Source: Paenibacillus sp. SYP-B3998 (GTDB taxonomy: Bacteria > Bacillota > Bacilli > Paenibacillales > NBRC-103111). From it: 64,000 nucleotides of DNA. The notes under the pieces were generated by a model. The model was not told the origin of the DNA and did not search any database. It saw nothing but the letters and a program-made list of their open reading frames with translations. A program made the translations under genes and the position numbers. The stretch is taken from NCBI RefSeq assembly GCF_010820665.1, contig NZ_JAAIKC010000013.1:1-64000 (forward strand). Reading direction: 5' to 3'. This document shows positions 25,756-35,192 of the stretch, one piece after another; positions within the stretch are counted from its first letter, which is position 1, and every line of letters begins with the position of its first letter.

Positions 25756-26699
25756 TGTCTGAAATCCTTGTTGAAGTTAACAATTTGAAGAAATATTTTG
25801 GTCAAAAAGCAGGAACGACTCTAAAAGCCGTAGATGGCGTATCCTTTGCGATTCGGAAAGGGGAAACGTTCGGGCTTGTCGGAGAGAGCGGCTGCGGCAA
25901 ATCAACCTTGGGGCGGACGATCGTCCGGCTGTATGAGAGCACGGAGGGGGAGGTCCGGTTTAAGGGGGAAAATGTCCATCAACTTTCACGAAAAGAAAGC
26001 AAGCAGTTTAACCGTGATGTACAGATGATCTTTCAGGATCCTCATGCCAGCCTGAATCCCCGCATGAATGTCCGCTCTATTATTGCCGAAGGAATGAAAG
26101 TCCAAGATTTAAGCGGCAAAGATAGAGCGGAACGGGTTCGCGAGCTTCTGCAGCTTGTCGGACTTCGACCTGAACATGCTGACCGGTATCCGCATGAATT
26201 CAGCGGCGGGCAGCGCCAACGAATCGGGATCGCTCGAGCGCTTGCGGTCGATCCGCAGTTTATTATCGCAGATGAACCGATTTCGGCGCTGGATGTATCC
26301 ATTCAAGCACAAATCGTCAATTTGCTTGAAGATTTACAGCATAAACGCGGATTGACGTTTCTGTTCATCGCGCATGATTTGTCCATGGTCCAGCATATTT
26401 CGAATCGGATTGGTGTCATGTATTTAGGTAAAATGGTGGAGCTTGCGGGAAGTGTCGAGCTCTATAAAAAGCCGCTGCACCCTTATACGCAGGCCCTGCT
26501 TTCGGCCATTCCTATTCCCGATCCGACTGTCAAAAGGGAACGGATCGTGCTGGAAGGGGATTTGCCGAGCCCGTCCAATTTGCCGAGCGGATGCAGATTT
26601 CGGACGCGCTGTCCTCAAGCGATGGAAAAGTGCAGCCTCATGGAGCCAGAATGGAAAGAAATTGAGAGCGGCCATTGGATTGCCTGTCATTTATATTAA
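25755..26699 (+). CDS. Peptide ABC transporter ATP-binding protein (DppF/OppF)
   Basis: A 314-residue ATPase with Walker [10 protein letters not shown] near residue 45, signature FSGGQRQR near 152, Walker [13 protein letters not shown] near 172 and a C-terminal [14 protein letters not shown] motif. ATG overlaps the TAA of the previous gene by one base (translational coupling). Together with the other subunits it completes a peptide importer. Confidence 0.93.
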   Translation: MSEILVEVNNLKKYFGQKAGTTLKAVDGVSFAIRKGETFGLVGESGCGKSTLGRTIVRLYESTEGEVRFKGENVHQLSRKESKQFNRDVQMIFQDPHASLNPRMNVRSIIAEGMKVQDLSGKDRAERVRELLQLVGLRPEHADRYPHEFSGGQRQRIGIARALAVDPQFIIADEPISALDVSIQAQIVNLLEDLQHKRGLTFLFIAHDLSMVQHISNRIGVMYLGKMVELAGSVELYKKPLHPYTQALLSAIPIPDPTVKRERIVLEGDLPSPSNLPSGCRFRTRCPQAMEKCSLMEPEWKEIESGHWIACHLY

Positions 26700-26720
26700 C
26701 CGATAGAAAGGTTGTTTATA

Positions 26721-27812
26721 TTGGATACTCGCATCAAAAGGCTATATGCTTTTATGGAAGAACGGTCATTAGACGCCATGATGATCACGCAGCCGAAACT
26801 GATTTATTACTTCACAGGCTTTTATACGGAACCACATGAGCGCTTTCTCGCGCTTGTTTTGCCGAAGGGAGAGGAGCCGTTTCTCTTCGTACCGATGCTT
26901 GATCTCGAGAAAGCGGAGATGGCTTCCAACTGCAAGAAAATTTACTCATTTAAGGACTCTGAGGACCCATTTGAAGTTCTCAAAAGCAAACTGCCATCCG
27001 TTATTAGAAGAGTAGGATTACAAGAAGGCTATGTAAATGTCAAACGTTACCATGCGCTGATGAAAGCTATAGGAGCGGAACAATCGGTCGATTTGGAAGA
27101 ACAGCTTACGGAGATGCGCGTCATTAAAAGCGCGGAGGAAATAGTCACAATCAAACGCGCGATCGTCTGCATCGAAAACGCGCTTCACGCAACACTCCCA
27201 AAGGTGAAAGTCGGCGTAACCGAATTTGAAATCGTGGCCGAACTCGAGTATCAGACGAAGCTGTTGGGAGCTGATGGACCTTCTTTTGACACATTAGTGC
27301 TATCGGGCGAAAAAACGGCAATGCCGCATGGTGTATCGGGAACACGTAAGATTAAAAAGGGAGAGTTGCTGTTGATTGACGCAGGGGTTTTTGTTGATGG
27401 ATATGCCTCTGATTTGACAAGGACGTTTGCGGTAGGCGATGTCGACGAGAAGCTGAAAGTTATGTATGAGACGGTTTTGCAAGCCAATCTACAGATGATT
27501 CAAGCTGCGCGACCGGGTGTTACTTATGCAAGCTTAGACCTCGCTGCGCGTAATTTCATTGCTAAGAAGGGGTATGGTGAGTATTTTATCACTCGGGCAG
27601 GACATGGATTCGGACTGGAAATCCACGAATACCCGTCTATCCACGAGAACAACTACGATCTTCTGCCTGAAGGGTCCGTATTCACAGCTGAACCAGGCAT
27701 CTATATGCCTGGAATAGGTGGAGTTCGTATCGAAGACGATGTGTTGGTGACAAAAGATGGCACAGAGGTACTGACTTCTTTTCCAAAAGAGCTGACCATC
27801 ATCGGATCGTAG
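26721..27812 (+). CDS. M24 family aminopeptidase (Xaa-Pro dipeptidase type)
   Basis: About 363 residues: an N-terminal creatinase-like domain (1-125) and a pita-bread metallopeptidase domain. Metal ligands can be read: LIDAGVFVDGYASDLTRTF (two Asp), GHGFGLEIHE (His), TAEPGIY (Glu) and GGVRIEDDV (Glu). It should cleave Xaa-Pro dipeptides in the cytosol, a logical partner for the peptide importer in the same operon. Two in-frame TTG codons exist (26712, 26721); GAAAGG at 26706-26711 favours 26721. Confidence 0.88.
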   Translation: MDTRIKRLYAFMEERSLDAMMITQPKLIYYFTGFYTEPHERFLALVLPKGEEPFLFVPMLDLEKAEMASNCKKIYSFKDSEDPFEVLKSKLPSVIRRVGLQEGYVNVKRYHALMKAIGAEQSVDLEEQLTEMRVIKSAEEIVTIKRAIVCIENALHATLPKVKVGVTEFEIVAELEYQTKLLGADGPSFDTLVLSGEKTAMPHGVSGTRKIKKGELLLIDAGVFVDGYASDLTRTFAVGDVDEKLKVMYETVLQANLQMIQAARPGVTYASLDLAARNFIAKKGYGEYFITRAGHGFGLEIHEYPSIHENNYDLLPEGSVFTAEPGIYMPGIGGVRIEDDVLVTKDGTEVLTSFPKELTIIGS

Positions 27813-27837
27813 TGTTAGGGCTAATTGTTTGTGCGGT

Positions 27838-27936
27838 GAATAGTAACTGGTGAGCCCATCGCATGATGGTTGTATGAGCGATATGTAGTCCCCTTTCTTC
27901 CATCATCTCCACTATTCGAGCTTTGGACCATAATCG
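27838..27936 (-). pseudogene. IS6-family transposase remnant
   Basis: The reverse strand reads KARIVEMMEERG, then LHIAHTTIMRWAHQLL, the helix-turn-helix part of IS6-type transposases (HTTIMRW is characteristic). No DDE region or terminal repeats are seen, so this is a short decayed piece. It lies directly after the peptidase gene. Confidence 0.7.
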
Positions 27937-28061
27937 TCGGAGGTTCCTTATCCATTAAATGGGAGGGAAACAAGTAACCGTTATGCGCAAGTACCCTAGC
28001 TTCCTCGCGCATTTGCTAAAAGTACTTCAGAACATAATTTGTAAATCATTTTCACAAGAAA

Positions 28062-28095
28062 AACCAGCAAACCCTTGAGTTTGCTGGTTTCTTGC
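28062..28095. terminator. Hairpin terminator after the peptide operon
   Basis: AACCAGCAAAC (28062-28072) and GTTTGCTGGTT (28079-28089) form a perfect 11-bp stem with a 6-base loop, then TCTTGC. The flanks would let it work weakly in either direction. Between it and 28439 there is only a 10-codon frame (28177-28209, MKYRKGQRIT) behind GGAGGGG. Confidence 0.65.
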
Positions 28096-28176
28096 ACTTC
28101 AAAACATTTTTGTCAACTAACAATCGATCGATGTTCTTCAACTTAAGCATTAGAGGAACGGAGGGGCGGTCACACA

Positions 28177-28209
28177 ATGAAGTATCGAAAAGGCCAGCGT
28201 ATTACCTAA
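28177..28209 (+). CDS. Very short frame with strong ribosome site (MKYRKGQRIT)
   Basis: GGAGGGG lies about 10 bases before an ATG that opens only 10 codons. It could be a remnant of a gene start or a leader peptide for the large kinase gene downstream. No regulatory hairpin tied to it is seen. Confidence 0.2.
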   Translation: MKYRKGQRIT

Positions 28210-28438
28210 TGTAATTTTATTCATGAAGATGCTTCCTTTGAACAATTAAACTTATTCGATGCAACTATCTAGGGGGATCACGAAACTCTTAAGCCTGAAT
28301 TTCGTCTTTCCCTTTGGAAACGTAAAGACATTCGATGGAGTTGGGAGCCCTTATTCATGTCTGGAACGCACCTCGGGAAGAAGAACGCAGGACCAACTAA
28401 AAAAAGGAATAAGCGCTATTTATGTCGAATCTCCTGAT

Positions 28439-31400
28439 ATGATGCGAATAATAAACAAAACCACTCTTAGATATATAGCCATAATTCTATTGTTTTTTAG
28501 TGCTCTCCTCTGCCTGCGCTGGGCTTGGTCCGAAATTTTTCCTACATCGGAACACCCCCCTGCTGTCAATGGCGTACTCGACATGCGCAGTTTGGATTTA
28601 GAGAAATCTCACTCATTCTTTTTGGACGGCCAATGGCAATTCTACCCTGGAAAATTAATTTCAAGTCAGGATATACAGTCAGAAGAAAGCCAATTCCGTA
28701 ATATTCAGGCTCCGGGAGACTGGGGAAGCGTGCTGGATAAGGATTCTAGTTCCTCGCACGGGTACGGAACGTATCGGCTGCGCATTCTAATCGATCCGCT
28801 GAAGAAGCCTGTCGCATTCTGGCTTCAAGGAATTCAAGCATCATCGGAAGTAGAAATAAACGGGATTGTCTCGGGCGGTATCGGCAAGCCTGCCGCGAAC
28901 GCTAATGAATACACGCCCAAGAATGTCTCTTACACAACTTCCTACTCTGTAGAAGGGACAACGGAGATAGAATTGCTTATTCGTGCGGCCAACTTCGACG
29001 ATCCTTATAAAGGCGGGATCTTGCGCTCCATTCGCTTCGGGTCTCAGGCCGCGATTGACTACGTACGTTGGTACTCTATCGGATTTCAACTGGTTACATT
29101 TCTTATTTTGCTGCTTCACGGTTTGTATGCTTGTATCCTCTACTTATTCAATCCTCAAGAACGGGCTTTGCTCATTACAGGCCTGTTAACGCTGGCGGTC
29201 GGAATAGCGGTTTTGAGCGGTCATGATAACGTGCTCTTGTTATGGCTGCCGATCAATTATACATGGGCGATAAAGATTAGACTGATCTCCCTCCTGTGGC
29301 AAAGCTTTTTTATTCTACTTGTTTTTAGAAGATTCGCTTCGGCTCCTCCACGAAACGTATGGCTGCGAGCATACACGGTGGCACTTGTTTCCCTTTCAGG
29401 ACTCCTGCTGGCTGCACCCGCTTCATTAGCAAATGGAATAGTCGATATAAAGATATTTATGGCCTTCTATTTATTCCCGTTCACTTGGTTTATTTATATA
29501 GTAGGAACAATGATCTTCAAGAAGCAGGCCGACAAAGACGTCATCTTCTTGCTGCTAACGGCAGCAGGCATAATATCCAACTTGTCATGGAGCATCGTGG
29601 AGTCTGTTAAAGACATTACCACCGTTTACTATCCAATCGATATCATTGCGTCCATTATCGGGTTTTCCACTTATTGGTTCAAGAAATACTTCCGCAATTC
29701 GAGGGAAAATGCCAAGCTAAACGAGCAGCTGAAAAAAGCCGACAAGCTGAAAGATCAATTTCTCGCTAATACGTCGCACGAGTTGAGAACGCCGCTGCAC
29801 GGCATTTTGAATATCGCTCAGATCGTCGTTACCAAAGAGAAAGAGAAGATGAATGAGAGCAGCCTGAAGGATATGGAGCTGCTAATAACGATAAGTCGTC
29901 GCATGTCTCATATGATTGGCGATCTTCTCGATGTCGTACGGCTTCATGAACACCGTATTGTGCTGCAGCAAGAGCCCTTAAAGATTCAATCGATCGTTCC
30001 CGGCGTAATCGGCATGCTTAAATTCATGATAGAAGGAAAATCTATCCAGCTGCATATGGATATCGCGGAATCGATGCCGCCGGTAATGGCCGATGAGAAA
30101 AGGCTTGTGCAGATTTTATATAATTTATTGCATAACGCCATCAAATACACGGAAGAAGGAACGATCTCCGTTTCCGCCGAGACGCGGAATGGACAAGCCA
30201 TCATCCACGTCTCCGACACCGGGGTCGGCATGAACGAGGAAACACAGGCGCGAGTATTTCTTCCTTATGAACAAGGGGCTTATGGAATAAGCGATGGAAG
30301 AGGAATCGGGCTTGGTTTAAGCATATGCAAGCAGTTGGTAGAATTGCACGGCGGTGCATTAACCGTTCGCTCCGAACTGGGTAAAGGCTCTGTCTTCAGT
30401 TTTGGTTTGCCGTTAGCGAACGTGTCGGATTTCCCATTATCACAACATCATCTGCATCTCCATCAGATAACGGATGGAACTGAAGATAGGCGCACTGGAT
30501 TCATTTTTCCGGACACTGCAATCAGCGAATTGGCAACCTCCGTACTTATCCCGCCGCTTTTAAATGAAGGGAAGGTAAATATTCTTGCAGTTGATGATGA
30601 CCCCGTTAACCTGAATGTGCTCGTTGGAATTCTTTCGACGGAGCCGTATACCATCACAACAGCTAATTCGGCCCGTGAAGTGTTAGAATTGTTAGGCACT
30701 GGGCAATGGGATCTGCTGATTGCCGATGTTATGATGCCACACATGTCCGGCTACGAGTTGACGCAGAGGGTCAGGGAGCATTACTCCGTATCAGAGCTTC
30801 CTGTTCTGCTGCTGACCGCACGTAGTCAGCCTGCTGACATCTACACCGGATTCTTATCGGGAGCTAACGATTACGTTACCAAGCCTGTAGACGCTCTGGA
30901 ACTTAAATACCGAATCAGGGCGTTGATCGCACTGAAGCAATCCATAAATGAACGTTTACGCATGGAAGCCGCCTACCTGCAGGCACAAATTCATCCTCAT
31001 TTTCTATTCAATACGCTTAATTCAATTATGGCACTTAGTGAGATAGACACGGAAAAGATGCGAAATCTGGGTGATGCTTTTGCTTCATTTTTGCGGATCA
31101 GCTTTGATTTTATAAATACGGGTGAACTGGTCGATCTTCCCCATGAACTAGAGCTTGTCGAAGCCTATTTGAATATTGAAAAAGAGCGGTTTGAGGACAG
31201 GTTGTTGATCGTATGGGAAGTTGAACCCAACATCAACTTGCTTCTCCCTCCGCTTTCGATCCAGCCGCTGGTTGAAAATGCTATCAAGCACGGTCTCCTT
31301 AGTCAGAACAAAGGCGGTACGGTTCATATTCGGATTACTCGCCATGACAGCTATACGCTTATTGAAGTAAAAGATAATGGCAAGGGTATGGAACAAGTAA

Positions 31401-31573
31401 AGGTAATTCAACTGTTAAGTCCCACCATGAAGGGAAAGGGTGGAATTGGACTTTCCAATACGAATCGACGATTGACACAATTGTATGGTCAAGGCTTGTC
31501 TATCTTCAGTAAGCCCAATGAAGGTACAACAGTGTCGTTTGTCATTCCGAACAGCCGAAATAAGCAGGATTGA
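28439..31573 (+). CDS. Large hybrid sensor kinase: 7TM sensor, HisKA kinase, receiver, second LytS/YesM-type kinase
   Basis: About 1044 residues from ATG 28439 (the frame is open from 28259, but that extra part does not look like protein). Order: membrane helix 8-30; extracellular galactose-binding-like sensor about 40-205; seven membrane segments about 210-415; HisKA with H447 in ANTSHELRTPLHG; ATPase domain about 550-660; receiver 715-830 with D719/D720, D763 and K815; a second kinase with H852 in IHPHFLFNTLNS and its own ATPase domain to the end. The receiver thus sits between two kinases of different families. No partner regulator is adjacent. Ribosome site is weak, so the start is uncertain. 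Confidence 0.85.
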   Translation: MMRIINKTTLRYIAIILLFFSALLCLRWAWSEIFPTSEHPPAVNGVLDMRSLDLEKSHSFFLDGQWQFYPGKLISSQDIQSEESQFRNIQAPGDWGSVLDKDSSSSHGYGTYRLRILIDPLKKPVAFWLQGIQASSEVEINGIVSGGIGKPAANANEYTPKNVSYTTSYSVEGTTEIELLIRAANFDDPYKGGILRSIRFGSQAAIDYVRWYSIGFQLVTFLILLLHGLYACILYLFNPQERALLITGLLTLAVGIAVLSGHDNVLLLWLPINYTWAIKIRLISLLWQSFFILLVFRRFASAPPRNVWLRAYTVALVSLSGLLLAAPASLANGIVDIKIFMAFYLFPFTWFIYIVGTMIFKKQADKDVIFLLLTAAGIISNLSWSIVESVKDITTVYYPIDIIASIIGFSTYWFKKYFRNSRENAKLNEQLKKADKLKDQFLANTSHELRTPLHGILNIAQIVVTKEKEKMNESSLKDMELLITISRRMSHMIGDLLDVVRLHEHRIVLQQEPLKIQSIVPGVIGMLKFMIEGKSIQLHMDIAESMPPVMADEKRLVQILYNLLHNAIKYTEEGTISVSAETRNGQAIIHVSDTGVGMNEETQARVFLPYEQGAYGISDGRGIGLGLSICKQLVELHGGALTVRSELGKGSVFSFGLPLANVSDFPLSQHHLHLHQITDGTEDRRTGFIFPDTAISELATSVLIPPLLNEGKVNILAVDDDPVNLNVLVGILSTEPYTITTANSAREVLELLGTGQWDLLIADVMMPHMSGYELTQRVREHYSVSELPVLLLTARSQPADIYTGFLSGANDYVTKPVDALELKYRIRALIALKQSINERLRMEAAYLQAQIHPHFLFNTLNSIMALSEIDTEKMRNLGDAFASFLRISFDFINTGELVDLPHELELVEAYLNIEKERFEDRLLIVWEVEPNINLLLPPLSIQPLVENAIKHGLLSQNKGGTVHIRITRHDSYTLIEVKDNGKGMEQVKVIQLLSPTMKGKGGIGLSNTNRRLTQLYGQGLSIFSKPNEGTTVSFVIPNSRNKQD

Positions 31574-31575
31574 TA

Positions 31576-31690
31576 TAGGCTGGACAATATGTGAACAACC
31601 AAGATGAGTCATTGAAATTTTGGACAGAAAAAGTAGGGTTTAGCTTAGTTGCTGAAGAAAATAACGGAGAAACGATAATTAAAAATAAAG
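31576..31690 (+). pseudogene. VOC (glyoxalase/bleomycin-resistance) domain fragment
   Basis: The frame reads QYVNNQDESLKFWTEKVGFS and LVAEENNGET, the first conserved block of VOC proteins. The first strand before it and everything after are missing. It abuts a long hairpin at 31683. Confidence 0.55.
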
Positions 31691-31734
31691 GGTTCCACAT
31701 ATTAGGCATGTCTAATATGTGGAACCTTTTATTT
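31683..31734. terminator. Long hairpin with 23-bp arms
   Basis: The arms 31683-31705 and 31712-31734 match at 22 of 23 positions (core GGTTCCACATATTAG / CTAATATGTGGAACC), loop GCATGT, with TTTTATTT on the right side. It is strong enough to end transcription of the kinase gene. Its unusual length would also fit a miniature palindromic element. Confidence 0.6.
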
Positions 31735-31849
31735 GATTTTATTAAGTTTAGGTTGAGTAACAGGTTGCTAGGGCGTAAAGAAGAGTCTCAATTCACTATG
31801 TGGCCCATACCTTTTAGTAAGACTTCTTCTTACGAAAGGATGATTAATT

Positions 31850-32896
31850 TTGTATTCGCCTCACTTGATCACGCGAAAGATAATGCCAGAAAATCAGGAA
31901 TTTCCAATGTTGTCACTATCCAGTCGAATCACTCCAGAAAATCTGTTTTATATCCGAAACCATTTTCCATATCCAAATGTTGATATCCGTTCTTGGGGAC
32001 TATGTATTAAAGGATGTGTACACAGAGAAATCTATTTTCGTTATGATGATCTTTTAAAAATGCCTCAAGTTACACTGGCAGTAACACTCGAATGTGCTGG
32101 AGACAAAAGATCGCTTTTTTATCCAAAAGTCCGCGGAGAGCAGTGGGGACTAGGTGCAATAAGTCATGCTGTATGGATGGGGGTACGTCTTGTGGATTTA
32201 CTGCATTTAGCTGGAATTCAAATGAACGTACGTGAAGTGACCTTCGAGGGCATGGATAAGGGAGTTAGAACAGACATGCCAGGTATTTTTTCCTATAAAA
32301 GAAGTCTACCTCTTGAACATGCTTTGAATCCCGATACAATTATAGCCCTTTACATGAATGGTAAGCCACTACCCTATCGTCACGGGTATCCGGCTAGACT
32401 AATAGTTCCAGGATGGTATGGAATGGCTTCAGTCAAATGGCTTCACCGAATTACGTTGATTCAGGAACAATTTCAAGGTCCTTTTCAGGTTGTAGATTAT
32501 GTGTATAATCGAAATCTATTAACTTCATCATCTTCCAATCCAGTTACAACTATTCGTCTCAATTCAACCATTGCTCGACCTTTAGATCAAGAAGTATTGG
32601 CAAAAGGAGAGAATTGGGTATCGGGTACGGCATTATCGGGTGAAGATCCAGTCGTTCTGGTTGAAATAAGTACAGACAATGGAAAAACGTGGTTCCCTAC
32701 ATCTTGGTTGGAGCTGCATGAACCTTATTCTTGGAGGCGTTGGTCTTGGAAATGGCATGTAAATGATTCCGGAACCTACGACATTAAAGTCAGAGCTACG
32801 GATGCTGCAGGGAACATTCAAGGTGATAAGGCAGATTGGAATGTAAAAGGTTATGGTTATAACGCGATTCAACATATACGTGTGTATGTGGATTAA
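31850..32896 (+). CDS. Molybdopterin-dependent oxidoreductase, sulfite oxidase family
   Basis: A 348-residue protein. The Moco domain runs from about residue 20 to 225: RITPENLFYIRNHFPYP, the cofactor cysteine in TLECAGDKR, RGEQWGLGAISHAVWMGVRL, and RLIVPGWYGMASVKWL. Residues 245-345 form the Mo-co dimerisation domain (SGTALSGEDPVVLVEIS, WELHEPYSW-like). No twin-arginine signal is seen, so it is probably cytoplasmic. The start is uncertain: TTG 31850 has AAAGGATG upstream; ATG 31883 (MPENQEFP) is possible but would cut conserved residues. No heme or partner gene is adjacent. Confidence 0.82.
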   Translation: MYSPHLITRKIMPENQEFPMLSLSSRITPENLFYIRNHFPYPNVDIRSWGLCIKGCVHREIYFRYDDLLKMPQVTLAVTLECAGDKRSLFYPKVRGEQWGLGAISHAVWMGVRLVDLLHLAGIQMNVREVTFEGMDKGVRTDMPGIFSYKRSLPLEHALNPDTIIALYMNGKPLPYRHGYPARLIVPGWYGMASVKWLHRITLIQEQFQGPFQVVDYVYNRNLLTSSSSNPVTTIRLNSTIARPLDQEVLAKGENWVSGTALSGEDPVVLVEISTDNGKTWFPTSWLELHEPYSWRRWSWKWHVNDSGTYDIKVRATDAAGNIQGDKADWNVKGYGYNAIQHIRVYVD

Positions 32897-32976
32897 CCAA
32901 TGATAACGATTAAATTCGACTTTCTTTCAAAGGAGTGTGAAAAATGGCACTGAGCTAACGAAAAGAGTACTAGCGA

Positions 32977-34095
32977 TCATTTAACAGGTCCCATATATTT
33001 AATATTCGTTTTCACCGATAAGTGGACATCAGCTTCGGAGAACGTTTCTCCCCAGTGCTCTTGTACTTGCTTCCACTTTTTATATTGATAAGCACGAGCG
33101 TATTGCCCTAAACCGATTGGATCAATTTGATTTTTCTGACATTTTTTTATGAGTTCCTCAAATTGCTTTTTAATCTGTTCTTGAATTTGCTGTTCAAGCT
33201 TTTCGCGGTTTTTTCTCATGTCATACGTAAATAATCGTTCTTTCAAGGATACGAACATATTCAGCTTGATATCGAATTCAAATTTACCATCACGGTAACC
33301 GGTTTTCATCTTGTTTTTAACGCTATTGATACTGAAAGTTAGGTTGTTTTTATCGTATATATCGCTTTTCTGCGCGCCGGGAATGGAGGCTGACAACGAT
33401 TGCTGTCCTCTTGAGCTGTTTTGCAATATGCGTAATAGAGTTGTTTCATTTTGATCCAGAGTCATCACAAGCCTTCCTTTTTTATCAAGAAGCGCCGTAC
33501 CTGTGAGTTTGATCCTTTCGTTCTCTACTTTAATTAACGAGATGTAAGGCGTAATCCCTTTCTCAAACATCTGCTTGTCGAATTGCTGCAAGTTTGTTTT
33601 CACCGTTTCGTTTCTGAGTTCTTTGGTATCGATCAAACTGGCCAAGTGAAGGGAAAGAGGCGGCATATCCTGAGGAATGTTTTGCATAATTTCAGATACA
33701 TCTCCATCGACGGCAATCACTCTCTCACTAAGAGAGTTTTTGGCGTCACGGAAAAACACATCAAACAAAGAAAACCAATCCCCATGCTGCATTAGCCGTT
33801 TTCCAATCAAAATTACCTGGGTTTTCCCGCCAACTGCCAAACCGGTTGCCATGGAATCGAATTCCCTTCTTGTTGCCCTTAATGTTTTGGCGTTACTTTC
33901 CAAAGTTAACGTACTTTTACTTACATTTTTATTAAATAAAGGGCTTGAGAAGTAAGAAACAAGCTGATTATGCTCGTCAAGATCTACGCCAATGACCAGT
34001 CCGAGAGTTAAATTTTCCAAGTCAACAGCTTCGCTGCAGCCTGGAAGCCATACGATAAGTACTGCAGCTAATAAGATTCTAAGCTTGTTTTTCAT
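32977..34095 (-). CDS. gerC: Spore germination lipoprotein GerC (Ger(x)C family)
   Basis: A 372-residue lipoprotein with signal peptide and lipobox LPGC (C20), followed by LTLGLVIGVDLDEHNQL and the Ger(x)C domain to the end. It anchors on the outer face of the spore inner membrane and works with GerA and GerB in germinant sensing. Its ATG overlaps the gerB stop by four bases. A short leader-like frame with its own ribosome site (32943-32957) faces it on the other strand. Confidence 0.93.
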   Translation of the reverse strand: MKNKLRILLAAVLIVWLPGCSEAVDLENLTLGLVIGVDLDEHNQLVSYFSSPLFNKNVSKSTLTLESNAKTLRATRREFDSMATGLAVGGKTQVILIGKRLMQHGDWFSLFDVFFRDAKNSLSERVIAVDGDVSEIMQNIPQDMPPLSLHLASLIDTKELRNETVKTNLQQFDKQMFEKGITPYISLIKVENERIKLTGTALLDKKGRLVMTLDQNETTLLRILQNSSRGQQSLSASIPGAQKSDIYDKNNLTFSINSVKNKMKTGYRDGKFEFDIKLNMFVSLKERLFTYDMRKNREKLEQQIQEQIKKQFEELIKKCQKNQIDPIGLGQYARAYQYKKWKQVQEHWGETFSEADVHLSVKTNIKYMGPVK

Positions 34096-35192
34096 GTGAT
34101 GTATGACCTCCGAAAACGTTCATAAACAAGCACATAACCATATAGACATATTGGAAATAGATAAGAAATGAACAGACTTGCTTTTCCTATCCACATTTGT
34201 AACGAATCGTTTTGGCTGAAGGTATGATTGAAAAATACCGTGTACAGCACGATTACAAATAAAAAAAACCGTAAATATCTTTTATGATCCGGATTTCCCA
34301 TTAGTTGGCTTGTGCTGAAAGTTGCTGCCCATATAAAATTCATCCACGTTTTTAATATAGCAAGCAGATAAACCGCGAACAAGAGAATCTCCAGTCGTTG
34401 AATAAAACGAAACTCGATCGTTTTTAATACGCTAACCGACGGTTCATTATACCTACTGATTTCGTCCGGGCTAAAATAGATGAAACAGACAAGTGTCGCC
34501 AACAAGTAGGCGACCATCGTCAGCGTATTTCCCGTAATCATACCGATAGTCGCATATTGCTTTCTTTGCAGCATCGGATAAAGGAGAAATGCGATTTCTG
34601 AACCAAAAAATGAATATGAGGTATTTAATGTCGCTAGCAAAACGGGTTCTATGCCTTCTTTGAAGAGTGGAAGCAAATAGTGCCAATTTCCGTCCTTTAA
34701 AGGAATCAGATAAAGTAGCGGTATCCCTAGAGTTAGGAAAAACGCCAATTCCGCATATCTGCCGATGATGCGAATTCCACCACAAGTTATCATATAACCA
34801 GGAATAGCAAACGAAGCGAGAATAATATAATCAGGTGTTTCCGGCAAAAGCCATACTTTGACAAACAGTATTGATCTTAATAATTCAGCGATCGCAGTAA
34901 GGGTGAAAAACAGGATGAAAGAAATCGTAAGAACAGTACTCGCCCACTTCCCGAAGTAGTGTTTGAGTAGTTCAGGCAATGTTCTTTCTGGATTTTTTTT
35001 CATAATTTGGATGACAATCAAACCGACGATTGTGGAAATGATCCAAGAGTTCAGTATGGAAATCCATCCATCCGTTCCAGCCATCTCGGCCAAAATTCGC
35101 GGGAGCTGCAACATACCGACGCCAAGCTGCGTGCCATGAATTAAAAATATATATTGCATAGTGGTAATCTCGTTCAATTTGTATTTCTTCAT
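34092..35192 (-). CDS. gerB: Spore germination permease-like protein GerB
   Basis: A 366-residue membrane protein with about ten hydrophobic segments. It begins YKLNEITTMQYIFLIHGTQLGVGMLQLPR, typical of the endospore-germination permease family related to amino acid transporters. It is the germinant-binding subunit in known GerA-type receptors. It overlaps gerA (4 bases, ATGA) and gerC (4 bases), so the three are translationally coupled. Confidence 0.93.
   Translation of the reverse strand: MKKYKLNEITTMQYIFLIHGTQLGVGMLQLPRILAEMAGTDGWISILNSWIISTIVGLIVIQIMKKNPERTLPELLKHYFGKWASTVLTISFILFFTLTAIAELLRSILFVKVWLLPETPDYIILASFAIPGYMITCGGIRIIGRYAELAFFLTLGIPLLYLIPLKDGNWHYLLPLFKEGIEPVLLATLNTSYSFFGSEIAFLLYPMLQRKQYATIGMITGNTLTMVAYLLATLVCFIYFSPDEISRYNEPSVSVLKTIEFRFIQRLEILLFAVYLLAILKTWMNFIWAATFSTSQLMGNPDHKRYLRFFLFVIVLYTVFFNHTFSQNDSLQMWIGKASLFISYLFPICLYGYVLVYERFRRSYIT

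Noticed and set aside
28259..28438. N-terminal extension of the large hybrid kinase
   Set aside because: The frame is open, but composition is not protein-like, no homologous features are seen, and a membrane anchor begins properly after 28439.
28020..28438. Riboswitch or T-box before the large kinase gene
   Set aside because: Only the terminator of the peptide operon and a 10-codon frame are seen; no conserved riboswitch core recognised.
32900..32914. Possible Fur box (TGATAACGATTAAAT)
   Set aside because: Only the left half and centre match; four positions of the 7-1-7 consensus fail and no iron gene follows.
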